A stretch of 17,219 nucleotides of DNA, taken from positions 1 to 17,219 of the forward strand of contig JAAYHI010000070.1 in NCBI GenBank assembly GCA_012727415.1. Reading direction: 5' to 3'. Origin of the DNA: Bacillota bacterium. Its GTDB lineage: Bacteria; Bacillota; Proteinivoracia; UBA4975. Shown here in pieces: positions 6,649-14,079 of the stretch (the stretch's first letter is position 1; every line of letters begins with the position of its first letter). Position numbers and translations under genes: made by a program. The notes below the pieces were generated by a model. The model worked only from the letters and a program-made list of their open reading frames with translations, had not been told where the DNA came from and searched no databases.

Positions 6649-7212
6649 CCTGGTTTTACATGGGCAGCGGTGGCCCAGAAAACGGTCAATAATATTTTCC
6701 CGACGATACCTTTTCGCTTCTTCAGGAGCCTTTTCCCGCAGCAGATCCAGGCAAGGCTTGCACAGTGTCTTTCCAGGAGAATCAACAATCTCCCGGGGAA
6801 TGCCCAAGGCCAGCAGGCGCTCCCTCCGGCTGGGGACTGTTATTTCCCCCGCGTCCACTGCTTTCCCCGCCGCCACCACCAGCCCCACGGGCCCTGAATA
6901 TTCGGGGCTGTCGACAATTGTAAATTCAAGGTGGTACTTTCGCGCCAGCTGCACATATTTTTGCGCAGCAGACAATACTGCCCTGCGGCTAATAAGCACA
7001 CGCCGGGCCATGGGGTGAGCCATGGCCTCCTGAATTTCCGGGTAAACCCCGGGTTCAGCAATTTGCTCAAGAGTAAGGACCTTGATTACTCGCTCCCTGA
7101 ATTGGCCGAGGTAGTAGCGGCGTTCTTCTCTTTTCAGTTCCGGAGGGCCGTATATTCCTGCCAGGACAGCCCTTTCAAGAAGAGACTTGTTGCTGAAATT
7201 GTCATCCTTCAT
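6637..7212 (-). CDS. YueI family protein (DUF1694) with Cys-rich C-terminal extension
   Basis: A protein of the YueI/DUF1694 family, whose function is unknown. The 191 residues begin with the family block AGIYGPPELKREERRYYLG (18-36), then QFRERVIKVLTLEQI (37-51), YPEIQEAM (57-64) and a central segment (about 70-128) with FTIVDSPEYSGPVGLVVA (97-114). The region after about residue 130 is additional: it contains CKPC (151-154) and HRCPC (181-185), a set of Cys and His residues that could bind zinc. The ATG at 7212 overlaps the atpC stop by 11 bases and has AAGG nine bases upstream; a TTG at 7221 is an alternative. The overlap implies co-translation with atpC. Whether it acts on the ATP synthase is unknown. 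Confidence 0.82.
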   Translation of the reverse strand: MKDDNFSNKSLLERAVLAGIYGPPELKREERRYYLGQFRERVIKVLTLEQIAEPGVYPEIQEAMAHPMARRVLISRRAVLSAAQKYVQLARKYHLEFTIVDSPEYSGPVGLVVAAGKAVDAGEITVPSRRERLLALGIPREIVDSPGKTLCKPCLDLLREKAPEEAKRYRRENIIDRFLGHRCPCKTRTGS

Positions 7213-7612
7213 GGCCAGCAACCTTAAGGCGGGTAAGGGCTCGCTTCAGCGCCGCCTGGGCCCTGGCAAAGTCTATTTCTGCCTGTTGGGCTTCTAACCG
7301 CGCCTCTGCCCGCTGGCGGGCAGATTTCGCCCTGGCAACGTCAATCTCTTCCGCCATTTCCGCTGCTTCAGAGAGCACTATAACCCGGGAGCCAGTAACC
7401 TCGATAAACCCGCCGTTAATGGCAGCCCGGCGCTCAACCTCTCCGGTCTTAATCCGCATTGGGCCAATGTCCAGGGGCGCCACCAGGGGAATGTGCCCCG
7501 GCAACACTCCCATTTCCCCATCCAGGGTCTGTACAATAACCATATTCACCGAGTCCTGAAATACTTGGCGTTCGGGAGTGACGACGGTGAGTTCAATAGT
7601 CTTGTCGCTGAT
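7202..7612 (-). CDS. atpC: ATP synthase F1 subunit epsilon, apparent ATC start
   Basis: The epsilon subunit of the F1 rotor stalk, which couples rotation to catalysis and can inhibit ATP hydrolysis. The mature part has the N-terminal beta-sandwich (TIELTVVTPERQVFQDSV, MVIVQTLDGEMGVLPGHIPL) and a C-terminal helical hairpin rich in Ala, Arg and Gln. The only ordinary start in frame is GTG at 7549, giving 115 residues and deleting the first conserved strands. Between the atpD stop TAA (7627-7625, same frame) and that GTG, the codons give ISDKTIELTVVTPERQVFQD, which matches the normal epsilon N-terminus (typically MAEKTI-x-LE-x-VTPE). The likely start is therefore ATC at 7612-7610, seven bases after AAGGGGG, giving 136 residues. 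ATT at 7618 is possible but only one base from the Shine-Dalgarno sequence. A sequencing error cannot be excluded. Confidence 0.93.
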   Translation of the reverse strand: MSDKTIELTVVTPERQVFQDSVNMVIVQTLDGEMGVLPGHIPLVAPLDIGPMRIKTGEVERRAAINGGFIEVTGSRVIVLSEAAEMAEEIDVARAKSARQRAEARLEAQQAEIDFARAQAALKRALTRLKVAGHEG

Positions 7613-7626
7613 GACAATACCCCCTT
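7610..7626 (-). promoter_or_regulatory. Ribosome-binding site deciding the atpC start
   Basis: AAGGGGG starts inside the atpD stop codon, and 7 bases later comes ATC AGC GAC AAG. The GGGGG-N7-start spacing is the same as for mbl (GTG) and yhbY (TTG) in this window, which points to ATC as the initiator. Confidence 0.6.
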
Positions 7627-9010
7627 ACAGTGTTTCTGCCTTTTTGACAGCATCCTCGATGGTCCCTACCATGTAGAATGCAGCTTCCGGCAAGATGTCA
7701 TGCTTGCCATCCAATATTTCCCTGAAACTGCGGACAGTTTCCTTGAGCGGGACATAAGCTCCGGGGGTGCCTGTAAAGGCCTCGGCAACAAACAGGGGCT
7801 GCGAAAGGAAACGCTGGATCTTTCTGGCCCTGGAAACCACCAATTTATCCTCATCGCTCAGTTCATCCATGCCGAGGATGGCAATTATGTCCTGGAGCTC
7901 CTTGTATCTTTGCAATACTCCCTGTACTTCCCTGGCTACCTGGTAGTGCTCCTTGCCAAGAGTCTGGGGATCGAGGATTCTGGAGGAAGATTCCAGGGGG
8001 TCAACGGCAGGATAGATACCCTGTTCAGAAATGCTCCGGGACAGATATGTGGTGGCATCCAGATGGGCAAAGGTAGTGGCTGGTGCAGGGTCGGTGGGGT
8101 CGTCGGCGGGGACATAAATAGCCTGCACCGAAGTGATTGAGCCCTTGGTGGTGGAAGTAATCCTCTCCTGAAGCTGGCCCATTTCTGTCTGCAGGGTGGG
8201 CTGGTAGCCGACGGCCGAGGGCATTCTTCCCAACAGTGCAGACACTTCAGAGCCTGCCTGGGTAAAACGGAAGATGTTGTCGATAAAGAGAAGGACGTCC
8301 TGGCCCTCTGCATCCCGGAAGTACTCTGCCAGGGTCAGGCCGGTGAGGCCTACCCTCTGCCTTGCTCCCGGAGGCTCATTCATCTGCCCAAAGACCATGG
8401 CAGTCTTGTCGATAACCCCGGATTCCCGCATCTCATTCCACAAGTCATTGCCCTCCCGGGTCCTTTCACCTACCCCGGCAAATACTGAGTACCCCCCGTG
8501 TTCGTATGCGATATTGCGGATAAGTTCCATGATCAAGACGGTTTTGCCAACGCCGGCGCCACCGAAAAGCCCCACTTTCCCCCCGCGGGAATAGGGAAGG
8601 AGGAGGTCGATAACTTTAATACCTGTTTCCAGCACCTCAGTGGCGGGACGCTGCTCTTCAAAACTGGGGGCAGGGCGGTGAATAGGCCAATACTCCTCTC
8701 CCTCAACTTCTCCGCCATCATCGATGGGCTGGCCCAGGACATTGAGCAAACGGCCGAGGGTGGCAGGGCCAACGGGGACGGCAATGGGGCCGCCGGTATC
8801 CCTGACCTCTGTCCCCCGAACTAAACCATCGGTTGAGGCCATGGCTACACAGCGGACTATGTCGCTGCCCACATGCTGGGCAGCTTCCAATACCAAGACC
8901 TTGCCATCGGCACGGGAAACTTCAAGGGCGTTGTAAATTTGCGGCAATTCCCTTTCGAACTTGACATCAACAACAGGGCCAATAACCTGAACAACTTTTC
9001 CTGTATTCAA
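7625..9010 (-). CDS. atpD: ATP synthase F1 subunit beta
   Basis: The catalytic subunit of the F1 head, which makes ATP from ADP and phosphate in the cytoplasm. The 461 residues are near normal length. It has a beta-barrel N-terminus (NTGKVVQVIGPVVDVKF), Walker A GGAGVGKT (150-157), the catalytic Glu182 in GERTREGNDLW, VLLFIDNIFRFTQAGSEVSA as Walker B region, and the DELSDEDK element near residue 380 that contacts the epsilon and gamma subunits. It starts at TTG 9010, seven bases after AAGGAGG, and ends at TAA directly in front of atpC, in the same frame. Confidence 0.98.
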   Translation of the reverse strand: MNTGKVVQVIGPVVDVKFERELPQIYNALEVSRADGKVLVLEAAQHVGSDIVRCVAMASTDGLVRGTEVRDTGGPIAVPVGPATLGRLLNVLGQPIDDGGEVEGEEYWPIHRPAPSFEEQRPATEVLETGIKVIDLLLPYSRGGKVGLFGGAGVGKTVLIMELIRNIAYEHGGYSVFAGVGERTREGNDLWNEMRESGVIDKTAMVFGQMNEPPGARQRVGLTGLTLAEYFRDAEGQDVLLFIDNIFRFTQAGSEVSALLGRMPSAVGYQPTLQTEMGQLQERITSTTKGSITSVQAIYVPADDPTDPAPATTFAHLDATTYLSRSISEQGIYPAVDPLESSSRILDPQTLGKEHYQVAREVQGVLQRYKELQDIIAILGMDELSDEDKLVVSRARKIQRFLSQPLFVAEAFTGTPGAYVPLKETVRSFREILDGKHDILPEAAFYMVGTIEDAVKKAETL

Positions 9011-9022
9011 AAGGCTTCCTCC

Positions 9023-9859
9023 TTATCCTTCAAGAGCCTGGGCGCCGTTTACTACCTCCAGTATTTCCTGGGTAATGGCAGTCTGGCGAGCCCGGTTATA
9101 TGATAAAGTGAGCTGCTCGATCATCTCGGATGCGTTATCTGTAGCGGACTTCATTGCTGTCCGTTGGGCACTGTACTCCGAGGCCTTAGCCTCTAACAGC
9201 CCCTGAAAAACCAAGGCCGTTAAATAGCGGGGCAGGAGCCTCTCCAGTACTGCCTCGGGTGAAGGCTCGTAAATATAGGATTCTGAATCAGCAGTGTCCA
9301 CTGCACCTGTAATTGGCAGCAACTGCACGACCGCAGGCCTGTGGTTGAGGACACTGATAAACTCCGTATAGACCAGGTGCAGGGACCCAATGATACCATC
9401 CCGGAAGTAGCCAATCAGGGGTTTTAGAATATTAACGGCATCGGCATAGGTGGGAGCCTCATACTTCAGCCTGTACTCCCCTATGATTTGCTGCCCTTTC
9501 TTGGCGAAAAAGTCCTTTGCTTTGCGGCCCACTGCAATAACCTGCCCCGAACCTACAACTTGCTGGGCAAAGCGAAGGATGTTGGCATTGTATGCTCCGC
9601 TTAAACCCCGTTGGCCGGCAATGACGATATAAGCCCCTGGCCCGTTTCCCGGCTCCAGCAACTGATTACTGGTCTCGAGACCGGCTTTCTGCAGCCTGCT
9701 GACCAGCTGAGTCTGGAGGAAGGTGTAGGGCCTGGAAGCAATTACACTGGCTTGGGCCCGGCGCAACTTCGCTGCCGCCACCATCTCCATGGCCTTGGTA
9801 ATCTGCCCGATGCTTTCGACGCTGGAGATGCGCCTTTTAATATCGCGGGTGTTGGCCAT
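9023..9859 (-). CDS. atpG: ATP synthase F1 subunit gamma
   Basis: The central rotor shaft of F1. The 278 residues carry the two terminal helices that form the coiled coil: MANTRDIKRRISSVESIGQ with TKAMEMVAAAKLRRAQ at the N-terminus and ASEMIEQLTLSYNRARQTAI plus TQEILEVVNGAQAL at the C-terminus. The middle is the Rossmann-like domain (AYIVIAGQRGLSGAYNANIL). The ATG follows a GGGGGGAG ribosome site. It sits 11 bases after atpA and 12 bases before atpD. Nothing unusual is visible. Confidence 0.97.
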   Translation of the reverse strand: MANTRDIKRRISSVESIGQITKAMEMVAAAKLRRAQASVIASRPYTFLQTQLVSRLQKAGLETSNQLLEPGNGPGAYIVIAGQRGLSGAYNANILRFAQQVVGSGQVIAVGRKAKDFFAKKGQQIIGEYRLKYEAPTYADAVNILKPLIGYFRDGIIGSLHLVYTEFISVLNHRPAVVQLLPITGAVDTADSESYIYEPSPEAVLERLLPRYLTALVFQGLLEAKASEYSAQRTAMKSATDNASEMIEQLTLSYNRARQTAITQEILEVVNGAQALEG

Positions 9860-9870
9860 TTCGCTCCCCC

Positions 9871-11379
9871 CTAAATGACAAACTGCTCTTTAAAGGCCAA
9901 TATCGCCTGCTGCAGCTCTTTTTCGGTTTCTGCATCCAAATCCTTGGTTTCGGCAATGCGCTGCCCAATCTCTCTGTGTTGCTGATCCATGTAGCGGAAG
10001 AATTCTTCCTCAAATTTCGCCACTGTCTCCAAAGCAATATCGTCCAGGTAACCATGAATGGCGGTGTAGATAATCATCACCTGTTTTTCAATGGGCAGGG
10101 GCACATATTGGTCCTGCTTAAGAATCTCAGCGGTGCGCTGACCCCGAATAATTCTCGCTTGGGTCGCTTTGTCGAGATCGGTGCCAAACTGGGCAAAGGC
10201 CTCCAATTCCCGGAATTGGGCCAGGTCGAGACGCAGGCGTCCTGCCACCTTGCGCATAGCCTTTATCTGGGCGTTGCCGCCAACCCGGGAAACTGAAAAA
10301 CCTACATTGACGGCAGGACGGACACCGGCAAAGAAAAGGTCAGTTTCCAGGAATATTTGGCCGTCGGTGATGGAAATGACGTTGGTGGGAATATAGGCCG
10401 ATATGTCCCCGGCCTGAGTTTCAATTATTGGCAAGGCCGTCAAAGAGCCGCCGCCACGTTCTGCATTTAATTTGGCAGCCCGCTCCAGCAGGCGGGAATG
10501 CAGATAAAATACATCTCCGGGATAGGCCTCCCTGCCCGGTGGCCTGCGCAACAACAGCGACATCTCCCGATAAGCAACAGCATGCTTGGACAGGTCGTCG
10601 TAGATTACCAGCACATCCTTGCCATTGTACATAAAGTGCTCTCCCATGGCACAGCCGGCATAGGGAGCGACGTATAACATGGGTGCAGGTTCGCTGGCTG
10701 CAGCCATGACCACCGTTGTGTAGTCCATAGCCCCTGCGTTGCGGAGAACCTCCACTACTCTGGCCACCGTAGAAGCCTTTTGGCCGATGGCAACGTATAT
10801 ACAGTAGACATCGGAATCCTTCTGGTTAATGATGGTGTCCACTGCAATTGCAGTCTTGCCTGTTCCCCGGTCGCCAATAATCAATTCCCGCTGTCCTCTG
10901 CCAATGGGAACCATCGAGTCCAGTGCCTTGAGACCAGTTTGCAGAGCCTGGTGCACTGGCTCTCTTTCCGTGACACCGGGGGCGGGACTTTCAATGTTGC
11001 GGAATAAATCTGTTTCAATGGGGCCCTTGCCGTCAACGGGCTGCCCCAAAGCATTGACCACGCGGCCAATAAGGCTTTCCCCTACCGGCACCTGGGTGAT
11101 GCGACCGGTCCGTTTGACGGTGTCTCCTTCTTTTATGCCGAGATAGTCCCCCAGAATGACGGCGCCGACACTGTCTTCCTCCAGGTTGAGAACCATACCA
11201 TAAACAGAGTTGGGAAACTCCAGGAGCTCACCGGACATGGCATTTTGCAGGCCATGAATCCTGGCAATGCCATCGCCTATGTACACCACGGTTCCCATCT
11301 CCGATATATCCAGGTCTAAATGATAGTTTTCAATCTGCTTTTTAATAATGCTGCTTATTTCTTCTGGTCTGATCTGCAC
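9871..11379 (-). CDS. atpA: ATP synthase F1 subunit alpha
   Basis: The non-catalytic nucleotide-binding subunit of the F1 hexamer. The 502 residues are typical. It begins MQIRPEEISSIIKKQIENY, the N-terminal segment that contacts delta, and has the Walker A motif GDRGTGKTAIA (169-179), VLVIYDDLSKHAVAYREMSL as Walker B region, and VGFSVSRVGGNAQ with the conserved arginine finger. It starts at GTG 11379, six bases after GAGAGGTGA, 17 bases downstream of atpH. Confidence 0.98.
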   Translation of the reverse strand: MQIRPEEISSIIKKQIENYHLDLDISEMGTVVYIGDGIARIHGLQNAMSGELLEFPNSVYGMVLNLEEDSVGAVILGDYLGIKEGDTVKRTGRITQVPVGESLIGRVVNALGQPVDGKGPIETDLFRNIESPAPGVTEREPVHQALQTGLKALDSMVPIGRGQRELIIGDRGTGKTAIAVDTIINQKDSDVYCIYVAIGQKASTVARVVEVLRNAGAMDYTTVVMAAASEPAPMLYVAPYAGCAMGEHFMYNGKDVLVIYDDLSKHAVAYREMSLLLRRPPGREAYPGDVFYLHSRLLERAAKLNAERGGGSLTALPIIETQAGDISAYIPTNVISITDGQIFLETDLFFAGVRPAVNVGFSVSRVGGNAQIKAMRKVAGRLRLDLAQFRELEAFAQFGTDLDKATQARIIRGQRTAEILKQDQYVPLPIEKQVMIIYTAIHGYLDDIALETVAKFEEEFFRYMDQQHREIGQRIAETKDLDAETEKELQQAILAFKEQFVI

Positions 11380-11396
11380 AGGCCATCACCTCTCTG

Positions 11397-11939
11397 CTAT
11401 TTCTGGGCCAGGGCGCGCCTCAGGCGGTGCAGGCGCCCCCTGAGGCTGCCATCTATAATCTTGCCATCAATACTGACAACAAATCCAGCCAGTAATGAGG
11501 GATCGGTTTCAAAAGAAATAATTATGTCCTTGGCACCACTAAAAGATAACAGACGCCGCCGCAATTTTTCCACCCGTTCCTCTGTCAGGGGGTGGGCCAC
11601 CAGGCATTTGGCTCTCACCCTGCCAGCAGCACTGTCTTCCAGGGCCTGGTATTCGGCACTAAGAGCAGGTAAAATCTCCAGGCGCCCCTTGTCCAACAAT
11701 AGATTCAGCAAATTAGTGAGCAGTTGGGGAAAGTCCAGTTCGCGGCTAATCTTGTGCACAATCTCTGCCTTGAAAGACTTCTCAATTTGGGGATTGCGGA
11801 TTATATCCCTGAGCTCAGGGGTGTCTCGCCACATTCCCGCGAGAATTGCCAGCTGGGAGGCTACCTCTGATGTAATCTCTGTCTGGCGGGCGCTGGCGTG
11901 AAGGGCAGCGGCATATCGCTTGGCGGCTTTAGTTTGCAT
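11397..11939 (-). CDS. atpH: ATP synthase F1 subunit delta
   Basis: The peripheral-stalk subunit joining the b dimer to the top of F1. The 180 residues have the all-helical N-terminal domain (AAKRYAAALHASARQ, residues 4-18, onward), the linker LLDKGRLEILPAL and the C-terminal segment with SFETDPSLLAGFVVSIDGKI followed by DGSLRGRLHRLRRAL, all family signatures. The ATG overlaps the end of atpF by 11 bases, indicating translational coupling; a separate Shine-Dalgarno sequence at good spacing is not evident. Confidence 0.96.
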   Translation of the reverse strand: MQTKAAKRYAAALHASARQTEITSEVASQLAILAGMWRDTPELRDIIRNPQIEKSFKAEIVHKISRELDFPQLLTNLLNLLLDKGRLEILPALSAEYQALEDSAAGRVRAKCLVAHPLTEERVEKLRRRLLSFSGAKDIIISFETDPSLLAGFVVSIDGKIIDGSLRGRLHRLRRALAQK

Positions 11940-12423
11940 AGCTATCCATTTCCTTCAGAACAGCATCGAAAAAAGCCTGCTGGTCTTGTGGGGTTAATGT
12001 CCGTGCCAGGGTTTTTTCCACAATGGCAACAGATAAACCTGAGATGTCAGCCCGCAGTTCTTGCAGAACCTTGGCCCGCTCCTGGGCAATCTCTGTTTTT
12101 GCCCGCTGCAGCAAAGCTTGTGCTTCCTGGCTTGCCTCAGCGATAATCTCATCCTTGCGCCCTTCCGCCTGACGCACAGCTTGGTCAATAATTTTTGCGG
12201 CCTCAGCCTTGTTGTCGGCGACAAGCTGACGATGTTCTTCTAAAAGCCTTTGAGCCTCTTCTCTGTCCCTCCTGGCATTGTCCAAATCAGCATGCACTTT
12301 CTCGCGCCTTTGCTCCAAAAAGTTGCTGACAGGTTTGAAAAATAACACGCGCAAAAGAATATACAAGACGATTAAATTGATAATCGTAATGACAAATTCT
12401 TGGGGATTAAGGTCTAACAACAT
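11929..12423 (-). CDS. atpF: ATP synthase F0 subunit b
   Basis: The membrane-anchored stator subunit. The 164-residue protein has one membrane segment near the N-terminus (about 9-29, EFVITIINLIVLYILLRVLF), the KPVSNFLEQRREKV joint, and a long charged coiled coil rich in Ala, Glu, Arg and Gln to the C-terminus. The ATG at 12423 is correct because GGAAGGAGGG lies just upstream; the frame is open to 12477 but this would translate through the intergenic hairpin. It is the first gene after that hairpin. Confidence 0.96.
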   Translation of the reverse strand: MLLDLNPQEFVITIINLIVLYILLRVLFFKPVSNFLEQRREKVHADLDNARRDREEAQRLLEEHRQLVADNKAEAAKIIDQAVRQAEGRKDEIIAEASQEAQALLQRAKTEIAQERAKVLQELRADISGLSVAIVEKTLARTLTPQDQQAFFDAVLKEMDSYAN

Positions 12424-12446
12424 GCACCCTCCTTCCGGAGTAATGG

Positions 12447-12475
12447 AAAAAGGGAAATGGGCCACCCCATTCCCC
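12447..12475 (-). terminator. Terminator-like hairpin between atpE and atpF (possible attenuator)
   Basis: The minus strand forms GGGGAATGGG-GTGG-CCCATTTCCC, a 10-bp stem with one G-U pair and a 4-base loop, followed directly by TTTTT. It begins 10 bases after the atpE stop and ends 23 bases before the atpF start. It has the full form of an intrinsic terminator yet lies in mid-operon, so partial termination or a processing/stability role is inferred. Confidence 0.8.
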
Positions 12476-12485
12476 ATCTGCCATC

Positions 12486-12743
12486 TTATAGGATTCTGTT
12501 CACGATGCCGATGAGCAGCAAGGCGACAACTAATGAATAGATGCCGGTGGTTTCCGCCACTGCCTGGCCTAAAAGCATTGTAGTCATAATCTTCCCCTGG
12601 GCTTCAGGCTGACGGCCAACGGCCTCAGCGCCCTTCCCGGCAGCATACCCCTGGCCAATAGCCGGACCAAAGCCTCCGCCGATCATGGCAATACCGGCTC
12701 CAAGCACTGCAAAAGCTGCTACTGCTAATTCATTCCATCCCAT
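12486..12743 (-). CDS. atpE: ATP synthase F0 subunit c with Na+-binding signature
   Basis: The rotor-ring subunit, a two-helix hairpin in the membrane. The 85 residues have helix 1 (about 6-30) with the Gly-rich GAGIAMIGGGFGPAIGQG, the polar loop GRQPEAQGK (43-51) and helix 2 (about 52-82). The ion-binding carboxylate is Glu64 in GQAVAETTGIYS. The residues that ligate sodium in the Ilyobacter tartaricus ring (Gln32, Val63, Glu65, Ser66, Thr67, Tyr70) correspond one-for-one to Gln31, Val62, Glu64, Thr65, Thr66 and Tyr69 here, with a Ser-to-Thr change that preserves the hydroxyl. The enzyme is therefore predicted to use Na+. The ATG follows TTAGGAGGAAAG, a strong ribosome site fitting the high copy number of c. 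Confidence 0.97.
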   Translation of the reverse strand: MGWNELAVAAFAVLGAGIAMIGGGFGPAIGQGYAAGKGAEAVGRQPEAQGKIMTTMLLGQAVAETTGIYSLVVALLLIGIVNRIL

Positions 12744-12766
12744 TTTACTTTCCTCCTAACAATATG

Positions 12767-13441
12767 TTAATCATCATCGTCTTTAGCAATTTTAATAAAC
12801 ACCATGGTAAGCATGATAAAAATAAAGGACTGCAGAAAACCGGAAAAGAGATCAAAGTAAATGCTGGCCACAGCGGGAACGAACAGGGCTATGGCTCCGG
12901 AGATCATTGCCATAATTACCGATCCCCCCAGAAGATTGCCGAAGAGACGCATCCCCAGGGAAAAAGGTTTGGCAACTTCTCCGATTATGTTAATGGGCAA
13001 CAAAAAGATAAATGGCTGGCCAAAACCCTTAATATAACTCCAGCCCTTTGCCTTGAGGGCAAAGAAGTGGATGCAGCAGAAGGTGACAACACCGTAAGCA
13101 AAGGTGACGCTAAAATCCGCCGTGGGGGGGCGTAAACCGAAAATGCCCAGGATGTTGGAAAAGGCTATAAGCAAAAAGACCGTGCCGATAAAGGGCATAA
13201 AATTCTTATTCCTGGCCCCCATGGTCGATGTCACCAGGCCGTCCAGGGCTTCTACTATTATCTCAGCGATATTTTGTTTTTTATCGGGGTAAAGCTTTAA
13301 ATTGCGCCGGAAGATAAGGGCCAGGACGACCAGCACTGCCATGACAATCCAGGTGTTGACCACCGATTCGGTAATGGGCAAGCCGAAAACAGTAAACACC
13401 GTTTTTGGGCCTTCAAGAACCTGTTCCAAACTACCTATCAC
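12767..13441 (-). CDS. atpB: ATP synthase F0 subunit a
   Basis: The stator ion-channel subunit next to the c-ring. The protein (about 220-224 residues) has five or six membrane segments, the EIIVEALDGLV helix, and the key motif KPFSLGMRLFGNLLGG, whose Arg faces the c-subunit carboxylate. The C-terminus ends in KIAKDDDD, an acidic tail. The start is uncertain: GTG at 13441 lies six bases after TGAGG and overlaps atpI by 11 bases; TTG at 13429 lies seven bases after GAGGTGAT and would follow the atpI stop. An ATG at 13459 has no ribosome site. Subunits of this family usually begin close to the GP-x-x-x-F segment, which suits either of the two preferred starts. Confidence 0.95.
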   Translation of the reverse strand: MIGSLEQVLEGPKTVFTVFGLPITESVVNTWIVMAVLVVLALIFRRNLKLYPDKKQNIAEIIVEALDGLVTSTMGARNKNFMPFIGTVFLLIAFSNILGIFGLRPPTADFSVTFAYGVVTFCCIHFFALKAKGWSYIKGFGQPFIFLLPINIIGEVAKPFSLGMRLFGNLLGGSVIMAMISGAIALFVPAVASIYFDLFSGFLQSFIFIMLTMVFIKIAKDDDD

Positions 13442-13856
13442 CTCTTTCCTCAGGAGCATGCTGAAAGATAAGGGACAGCCGCTCCTTGCAAAAAGTAAAG
13501 AGCGCCCCTGCAAGAATGACTGCTTTTATCAATAGCATGCCCACCACTACGGCATACATGTTGAGTGTGGGCGCAGTAAAGGAGTAGAAAAGCACCGCCG
13601 CCGTCAAAAAGTAGCGGCCGATATAGTTCAAGCGGGCCTTAACTTGTGCCCTCTTGGGATGCTCTGCTATGAGGCTGCGAAGGTTTCTCGCCAGCAAAGA
13701 AAAATTGAGAATGGCAACAAGGGTTCCAATGATCACACCCCAGGCTTCCGGCCAGCGTCCCGAAAAAGCGGCCAACCCAGCTAATACCGCAGAGGCAAAG
13801 GCCGCTTGCAATATAACGCGACGTTGTACGACAGCGACCTCATCCACAATATTCAC
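13431..13856 (-). CDS. atpI: ATP synthase protein I
   Basis: A small membrane protein with about four hydrophobic segments, including VILQAAFASAVLAGLAAF, WGVIIGTLVAILNFSLLARN and YAVVVGMLLIKAVILAGALF. The AtpI family assists assembly of the c-ring in Na+ and H+ ATP synthases. The 141 residues are typical in length. The GTG start at 13856 overlaps the atpZ stop as GTGA (13856-13853), suggesting coupled translation; a GTG at 13847 has better Shine-Dalgarno spacing. It is poorly conserved, so the assignment rests on topology plus position before atpB. Confidence 0.88.
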   Translation of the reverse strand: MNIVDEVAVVQRRVILQAAFASAVLAGLAAFSGRWPEAWGVIIGTLVAILNFSLLARNLRSLIAEHPKRAQVKARLNYIGRYFLTAAVLFYSFTAPTLNMYAVVVGMLLIKAVILAGALFTFCKERLSLIFQHAPEERGDR

Positions 13857-14062
13857 TCCCGGGGCAAAATTTTTTTAAGCATGGCATACACCGTCATGAT
13901 TCCTGAGCAAATCCCTGCCACAATGCCCACAGGCACCCAGGCGCCACCGAAGAGGGAGCCCAGGTACCAACCAATGAGCAGGGTGACAACAAATGTCAGG
14001 CCAATGCCCGTTACCAACGAGAGATACCGCAATATTGCCAGCCAGTCGGCAGCTTTCATCAT
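13853..14062 (-). CDS. atpZ: AtpZ/AtpI-family small membrane protein
   Basis: The first gene of the ATP synthase operon. The 69 residues have two membrane segments (about 14-33 and 39-58: YLSLVTGIGLTFVVTLLIGW and WVPVGIVAGICSGIMTVYAM) with the Gly-rich turn YLGSLFGG between them, typical of AtpZ (F0F1-ATPase-associated Mg2+/Ca2+ transport proposals exist for the family; function is not settled). The start may be the first or second of two consecutive ATG codons (14062 or 14059); the second has the better distance from GGGG. The sigma-A promoter lies immediately upstream and would give an extremely short leader. Confidence 0.88.
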   Translation of the reverse strand: MMKAADWLAILRYLSLVTGIGLTFVVTLLIGWYLGSLFGGAWVPVGIVAGICSGIMTVYAMLKKILPRE

Positions 14063-14079
14063 CCCACCCCACAGGGGTA

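Noticed and set aside
7550..7627. Translational read-through of the atpD TAA giving a beta-epsilon fusion (the genes share a frame).
   Set aside because: A separate, strong GGGGG ribosome site and a family-like N-terminus just after the stop make independent initiation more likely.
7493..8140. A 215-codon plus-strand open frame over atpC and atpD.
   Set aside because: Antisense to conserved ATP synthase genes, with no recognisable domain.
14066..14078. An ACCCC-TGT-GGGGT hairpin hiding the atpZ ribosome site.
   Set aside because: The predicted transcript start falls within it, so the 5' arm would not be transcribed from the operon promoter; it could matter only in read-through RNA.
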